Assembly (NCBI GenBank): GCA_947471745.1
Contig: CANJKZ010000724.1
Location: 2,311,001-2,375,000 of the forward strand
Source of the DNA: Closterium sp. Naga37s-1
Lineage: Eukaryota; Streptophyta; Zygnematophyceae; Desmidiales; Closteriaceae
Direction: 5' to 3'
DNA: 64,000 nt
A model generated the notes under the pieces. That model made no database searches and was not told the DNA's origin. It saw nothing but the letters and a program-made list of their open reading frames with translations. The position numbers and the translations under genes are program-made. How positions within the stretch are numbered: the first letter of the stretch is position 1; the number at the start of each line of letters is the position of its first letter. Positions 58,796 to 64,000 of this stretch are shown here, one piece after another.

Positions 58796-61700
58796 CTACA
58801 CTCCACTAGCAGCTTGCCGAGCAGCAAGGGCTCTATTTGAAAAGACGTAGCGTGGAGGGGGGAGGGTGGGTCGGAGGTTGATGCGCCTCGGCAACAGTGC
58901 CAGCAGCAAGAGCAGCAGCAGCAGCAGCATGGCCAGTGGGAGTAGCTGTGGCAGCAGCAGGTGATACAGTGGCTGGAACCCTGAGAGATCAGAGGCGATT
59001 TCTGCAGACAGGGCGGATGAGAAGCGAGGGAGGAGAGGAGAGTACCGTGAAAACAGCAAAGCAGGGTACGCGTGGAGGGAACTTCGGAGGAGGTAACAGA
59101 ATAATGTGAAGGGAGGGGTTGTGCACACAAGCACATGCACACACAACGCTCAAGAGATTGAAAATAATAAAACCACATAATAGTAGCCAGCAAGGGCATT
59201 TGCGGGCAGGCAGGCATACCTTGAGGGACACAAGTGCCAGCAGCAGTCCCTGGCGTGTACCCCTCATCACAGGTGCACTCCGCCCTCCCTTCATTGGGGT
59301 TGCAGAAGGACGGCGGGTGCTCATCCTTACACACATGCAGGTCCGAAGAGGGGTCAGGCACAATGGAGCACACGCCATGGCCGCTGCACGGCGGGGTGAG
59401 AAACTGCGCCGCACAGAACGACCGGCACTCGCTGTCAAGCCTCTGAGCCTGGAACTCCCTGCAGAAGACCCCGCGCGTGGTAAGGCAGCCGTGCTGCATG
59501 TCATAGTTGCATCCGATCGGTTCGCTTGCAAGGCAGTTCTTGTGGACGTGAAAGGAGGGGCATCCGGAGGTGTCGTTGCAGGGAGTGGAAGTTGCGGTGG
59601 GGCATTGAGGGAGTGGGTTTGCTGTGGTTTTGAGGTAGTTTTCTTCTGCGTGCAGGTATTGGAGGTGCGCCATGCGGTGGATGGCAGGCAGTGGCCCTAC
59701 CAGCTGGTTGTTGGCAAAGTATCTGCAATCAGGTGCGGCGATGATTGGAGGGAAAGAGGGAAAGTGGATTGAAAGGAAAGCGGATTGAAGGGAAAGAGGG
59801 AAGGGAAGGGAAAGGTGGGTGGGGGAGGGGAAATAAGAAGAGGCCTGATGAGAAGGAGGTGCAACGCGAACGAGAGTTGGCTGTTGGAGGGGTTGAGTCT
59901 TGCCAAAGTTCCGCAAAAAAATTCCACTATCCTCCCTTCTTATGCATTCTCCCTCACTTCGTAGACCCAGAATGGGGAGGGCGAAGCAGAAGAACTCGTA
60001 ATTTGGTTTTTTTTTTTTTTTTTCCCAAAATTTCACTGGTCGGATAAGCAGGAAATGCATATGGAGATGAGGTGAAGCGGGTGGAGCCCATTCGTTCACA
60101 AGGGTTTCTGAGGGGCCTCAAAGTTCGTTCACAAGGGGAAGAAGGCTAGGCGCCATGAGACGCATTTAAGAACAGTAAGGAGCAATTCCAATGCTTTGGA
60201 GTCACTATTGAGAATTCCAATATGGATGCGCTCTTTCGCAAGCAGAGGGGGACAGGCGGGTGGTTGGCAGATTTGAACACAAGTGCAGTCATGCGAGCAG
60301 TAGAGATGGCATTTCTTGGAAGAGTTGACGGAGAAGAAATAGCTTCACATAGAGTAGCACTGACAGTTCTCTGAGGTTAGTGAGTCGGCTGATCCCAGCA
60401 GGAATGGTCCCTGCAAGGCGATTGTCGCAGAGATATCTGGAGATGGGTGGATGTTGGATGGTGGATGGTGGATGGTGGATGGTGGATGGTGGATGGTGGA
60501 TGGTGGGTGGGCATGGGAAGGAGAAGAGGGCCGAGATGGTTCCTTGAAAGAGTGAAGCCACGGTTGCTTTGCGTGAGATGTAAGATGTGAGATGTGTGCG
60601 CTTCGAGTAACATGCCATGCACACACGTGGCACATGCACTCCCTCCCTCCCTCCCTCACTCCCTCTTTCCCTCCTTCCCTCCCTCCCTCCCTCCCTCCCT
60701 CCCTCCCTCCCTCCCTCCCTCCCTCCCTCCCTCTTTCCCTCCTTCCCTCCCTCCCTCCCTCCCTCCCTCCCTCCCTCCCTCCCTCCCTCCCTCCCTCCCT
60801 CCCTCCCTCCCTCCCTCCCTCCCTCCCTCCCTCCCTCCCTCCCTCCCTCCCTCCCTCCCTCCCTCCCTTCCTCCCTCCCTCCCTCCTTCCCTCTTTCCCT
60901 CTTTCCCTCCCTCCCTCCCTCCCTCCCTCCCTCCCTCCCTCCCTCCCTCCCTCCCTCCCTCCCTCCCTCCCTCCCTCCCTCCCTCCCTCCCTCCCTCCCT
61001 CCCTCTTTCCCTCCCCCCCTCCCTCCCTCCCTCCATACCCCCCCTCCATACCCCTCCCTTCCCCCCCTCCAATCCCTCCCCCACAAACCTCCCGCCCTCC
61101 CTCCCCCCCTCCCTCTCCCCCTCCCTCCCTCCATCCCTCCCTCCCTCCCTCCCTCCCTTCCTCCCTCCCTCCCTCCCTCCCCCTGTCCCTGCCTCCCCTC
61201 TGCGTATCCCTGTCTACCCCTGCCCTTTGTGTTGAGTACTACCAAAGCTTGGTGACCGAGCAGATACAATCACGGCAGGCGCCAAGGGGTTGAAAACGAG
61301 TGGCAGGCAGAAAGAAACGCATGGAGAAAGGAGTAGGGTGGAGGGGGAATGGGCGCACAGGCTGGTGAGTGCGGTGAGGTTGCCAATGGAGGCGGGAATG
61401 GTGCCACTCAGCCTGGTTTGAAACAAAAGCCTGCTCAAGTAAAAAATGCGCAAGCCGAAAGAATCAAAAGCACGGGACAAGGTCAAAATGACGAATGCCA
61501 CCAGCAGATCCCTTCTCAAGCCCACACAGCTTCTGCCTTTTCCAAGTATGGTTAACTTGGTGAGCGGTATCATACACACACTACTTGACTTTTGAATGGA
61601 CTCAAAAGTTAACTCTGTGTGTTTTATCATACACACACTACTTGACTCGGTGCTTTCTGGTGGGGTCTGACTCTAAACCAGACCAAGCTTAGAAATAGTT

Positions 61701-63108
61701 AAGTCATCTGCTTGTTGCACTCTTGAATCTGAAAATACCTCGCCTTGTAATGCCCTGCTCGTCCTTACATTTCTTGCAAGTTGGTGAGCGCTCCAATTGA
61801 CTCGGGGATGGGCCCTGAAAGCTTTTGCCTGCCAAGGTTCCTGAGGTTGTGCGCGGTACAGTGCGGCGAAGTGTGATATCGAGTGGTACAGTGTGGATGA
61901 AGTAGGGGAAAGGAGGGGATGGGGAGAAGTGTGATACGGGAGAAGGGGAGAGAGGAGGATGAGAGCAAGGCGACCTTGTGTGTGTCAGGGTGAACCATGC
62001 CATGCCAAGGTGGAAACTGGGTGTGGTGGAGCAGCTTGTAGAGGGGATGCATAAGCTCGCATGCATCAGCAGTGCTTGCAGCACTAGCAGCAGCGCATGC
62101 ATCAGCAGTGCTTGCAGCACTAGCAGCAGCGCATGCATCAGCAGTGCTTGCAGCACTAGCAGCAGCGCATGCATCAGCAGTGCTTGCAGCACTAGCAGCA
62201 GCGCATGCATCAGCAGTGCTTGCAGCACTAGCAGCAGCGCATGCATCAGCAGTGCTTGCAGCACTAGCAGCAGCGCATGCATCAGCAGTGCTTGCAGCAC
62301 TAGCAGCAGCGCATGCATCAGCAGTGCTTGCAGCACTATCAGCAGCGCATGCATCAGCAGTGCTTGCAGCACTATCAGCAGCGCATGCATCAGCAGTGCT
62401 TGCAGCACTAGCAGCAGCGCATGCATCAGCAGTGCTTGCAGCACTAGCAGCAGCGCATGCATCAGCAGTGCACTGAAAGAGTGGAAGCACTTTGCGTCAT
62501 TCACCCTGCAGCAGCACCATCGTTACTCATTCAATGTGCCTGTAACAGCTGGAGAATTAGCACATACGGGTGCCTCCACTCACCCTCTCACTCACTCACT
62601 GAATCGTTCCATCGCCCACTCACTCACTCACTCAATCGCCCACTCACTCAGTCAGTTACTTGCAAACTCACTCACTTGTTCACTCACCCACTCACTCACT
62701 CATTCACTCGCCCACTCACCCACTCACTCACTCACTCACTCACTCACTCACTCACTCACTCACTCACTCACTCACCCACCCACTCACCCACCCACCCACC
62801 CACCCACCCACCCACCCACTCACTCACTCACTCACTCACTCACTCACTCACTCACTCACTCACTCACTCACTCACTCACTCACTCACCCACTCACCCACT
62901 CACTCACTCATCCACTCACTCACCCACTCACTCACCCACTTACTCCCTCACCCAGTCACTCACTCACTCACCCACTCACTAAAGCACTCAATGATCCCTC
63001 CATGGCACCTTGCATGCCTACCCCATCACCACTCACAACTTCTGCAGGTGTTTTAGGTTGCCGATAGCCTCTGGGATGGGGCCTGAAAACCCATTTCTCT
63101 CGAGATTC
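58796..63108 (-). CDS. LRR receptor-like protein without kinase (5' end outside window)
   Basis: Exons on the minus strand: 63108-63037, 61840-61769, 61430-61359 and 60436-60365 (each exactly 72 nt, phase 2, one LRR), then 59722-59220 and 59001-58796. LRRs: GFSGPIPEAIGNLKHLQKL, KLSGPIPESIGALTNLQEM, RLSGTIPASIGNLTALTSL, RLAGTIPAGISRLTNLREL and QLVGPLPAIHRMAHLQYL. This is the plant extracellular LxGxIPxxIGxLxxL type. A Cys-rich region follows (CPTATSTPCNDTSGC through CSGHGVCSIVP, ending CTCDEGYTPGTAAGTC), EGF-like at its end. The last exon, joined in phase 1, begins EIASDLSGFQPLYH, runs into a Leu-rich membrane segment and ends with a short basic-started tail of about 35 residues. No kinase domain follows, so it resembles receptor-like proteins that signal through partner kinases. 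The Leu-rich segment is encoded by a CTG run, so the membrane call is moderate. Confidence 0.78.
60445..60510. repeat. 7-bp repeat (GGATGGT)
   Basis: About 9 units directly upstream (on the coding strand) of the LRR exon at 60436. Confidence 0.93.
60636..61190. repeat. (CCCT)n tetranucleotide repeat in receptor-like gene intron
   Basis: More than 500 bp of CCCT/CCTT with interruptions, between LRR exons 61359-61430 and 60365-60436. Frames of Pro-Ser-Leu or Arg-Glu-Gly repeats are artefacts. Confidence 0.96.
61567..61650. repeat. 24-bp palindrome flanked by 23-bp direct repeats
   Basis: TATCATACACACACTACTTG plus ACT occurs at 61568-61590 and again at 61626-61648. Between them lies GACTTTTGAA-TGGA-CTCAAAAGTT (61587-61610), which overlaps the end of the first repeat. 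Confidence 0.85.
62060..62468. repeat. 36-bp minisatellite in receptor-like gene intron
   Basis: About 11 copies of a 36-bp unit (starting GCATGCATCAGCAGTGCTTG), nearly identical, with one TATC/TAGC variant shared by two neighbouring copies. It is open on both strands in several frames because 36 is a multiple of three. Confidence 0.96.
62577..62995. repeat. (CACT)n/(CACC)n tetranucleotide repeat
   Basis: About 400 bp between LRR exons 63037-63108 and 61769-61840. Thr-His-Ser-Leu frames are artefacts. Confidence 0.95.
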
Positions 63109-63194
63109 CTGGAGTATGGATAGGGCAGGTTTAAGTGGAGGAGGGTGAAATTAAGCGGGGGAAAGGGAGGAGGGGGGGAGACGGAGAGACGGTG

Positions 63195-63535
63195 CAGGCG
63201 GAGAGGGGGAGGGCAGAGCGGGGGAGGGCAGAGAGGGGGAGGGCAGAGTGGGGGAGGGCGGAGAGGGGGAGGGCGGAGAGGGGGAGGGCAGAGCGGGGGA
63301 GGGCAGAGAGGGGGAGGACAGAGTGGGGGAGGGCGGAGAGGGGGAGGGCAGAGAGGGGGAGGGCAGAGGGGAGGAGGGCTGAGAGGGGGAGGGCAGAGGG
63401 GGGGAGGGCGGAGAGGGGGAGGGCAGAGGGGGGGAGGGCTGAGAGGGGGAGGGCAGAGGGGAGGAGGGCTGAGAGGGGGAGGGCAGAGGGGGGGAGGGCA
63501 TAGGGCGGGAGGGCAGAGGGTGGGAGGGCATGGAG
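63195..63535. repeat. 15-bp purine-rich minisatellite (GGGGGAGGGCAGAGA)
   Basis: About 22 units with variants, upstream of the LRR exon at 63108 on the coding strand, where it is pyrimidine-rich like the other intron tracts in the window. Confidence 0.93.
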
Positions 63536-64000
63536 ATGTGGGAAACATCGGAGATGGAGGGCGAGGAGTGTAGTTAACCAAAACCAGAGAGGAGAGATTG
63601 GAACAGGGAACGAGCAGAGAGAGTAAAGAAGCACATGGTTGTGTTTCTATCAGAAACAAAAAGTCCCCGTGTGTGCAACATGGAATGGTAGTGCATGGTG
63701 AGAAAGATGTGGGGAGATGGTGCATGGCATGGCATGGCATGGCATGGCAGATGCTGCTGTAAGTACTTGAGTGGAGCTGGTGAATTGATATATCTTGGGT
63801 GATCTTATTTGAGTGAGACTGAGATTGTGTGTGGAACGCCCAACCCAACCAACCCACAAAACACAATGGCCTGCCCTAAACATGGTAAGCATAGGGGAGA
63901 GCTACATGAGTTTGTGGCACACGGATTGGGGAGGGGGCGTGGGGAGAGAACGGGGGGGGGGGGGAGTGGGGGGAAAGAATAACATCACAAGTCGAGTCGT

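Noticed and set aside
60345-61293. Arg-Glu-Gly-Gly and Pro-Ser-Leu-Pro frames
   Set aside because: CCCT microsatellite inside an intron of the receptor-like gene.
62060-62468. CRISPR-like array
   Set aside because: The 36-bp units are contiguous with no unique spacers and the context is a eukaryotic intron, so it is a minisatellite.

Overview
This window is nuclear DNA from a member of the green lineage, most likely a streptophyte (charophyte-grade) alga or a close relative. The evidence is spliced genes with GT-AG introns, a plastid-type UMP kinase with a transit-peptide-like N-terminus, a plant pectin acetylesterase, and a plant-style receptor-like protein whose LRRs sit one per 72-nt phase-2 exon. 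No prokaryotic, viral, rRNA or tRNA feature was recognised. The species cannot be fixed from the sequence alone.

Layout. 1-3618 (+): 3' part of a SEC14/CRAL-TRIO gene. 4584-11451 (+): RMI1, 7 exons. 12201-21438 (+): three tandem intronless F-box-like/LRR genes, the third broken by a frameshift. 23088-30081 (+): plastid UMP kinase, 7 exons. 30904-33993 (+): unrecognised two-exon gene with a long poly-Gly tail. 35147-40625 (+): pectin acetylesterase, 6 exons. 40626-44422: mostly repeats. 44423-53766 (+): CDC45, 13 exons. 54137-57796 (-): a fourth F-box-like/LRR gene. 58796-63108 (-): 3' part of an LRR receptor-like protein. All splice phases in the exon models join exactly, and the complete models give 934 (RMI1), 590 (UMPK), 812 (unknown), 502 (PAE) and 832 (CDC45) residues.

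The most striking structure is in the introns. Nearly every spliced plus-strand gene carries extra, truncated tandem copies of its exon boundaries, about sixty in total. Copies upstream of a real exon carry the 3' splice site plus the exon's 5' part. Copies downstream carry the exon's 3' part plus the 5' splice site. The outermost copies are usually the most decayed. In many arrays a 24-bp palindrome (GACTTTTGAG, a self-complementary 4-nt centre, CTCAAAAGTC) or a decayed version of it lies between consecutive copies. One palindrome is flanked by a 6-bp direct repeat inside an exon copy, as a recent insertion would be. I regard this palindrome/boundary-duplication system as the candidate undescribed feature of the window.

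Other notable items are a tandem segmental duplication that copied the RMI1 3' end together with an F-box/LRR gene, a 533-bp MITE-like insertion and a foldback element found only in the second copy, a switch of an acidic tail into a long (GRGG)n tail by frameshift in a 12-bp repeat, and a 1.5-kb heptamer satellite inside RMI1 intron 2. RMI1 and CDC45 are both genome-maintenance genes, but I see no sign that the neighbouring genes act as one pathway or operon.
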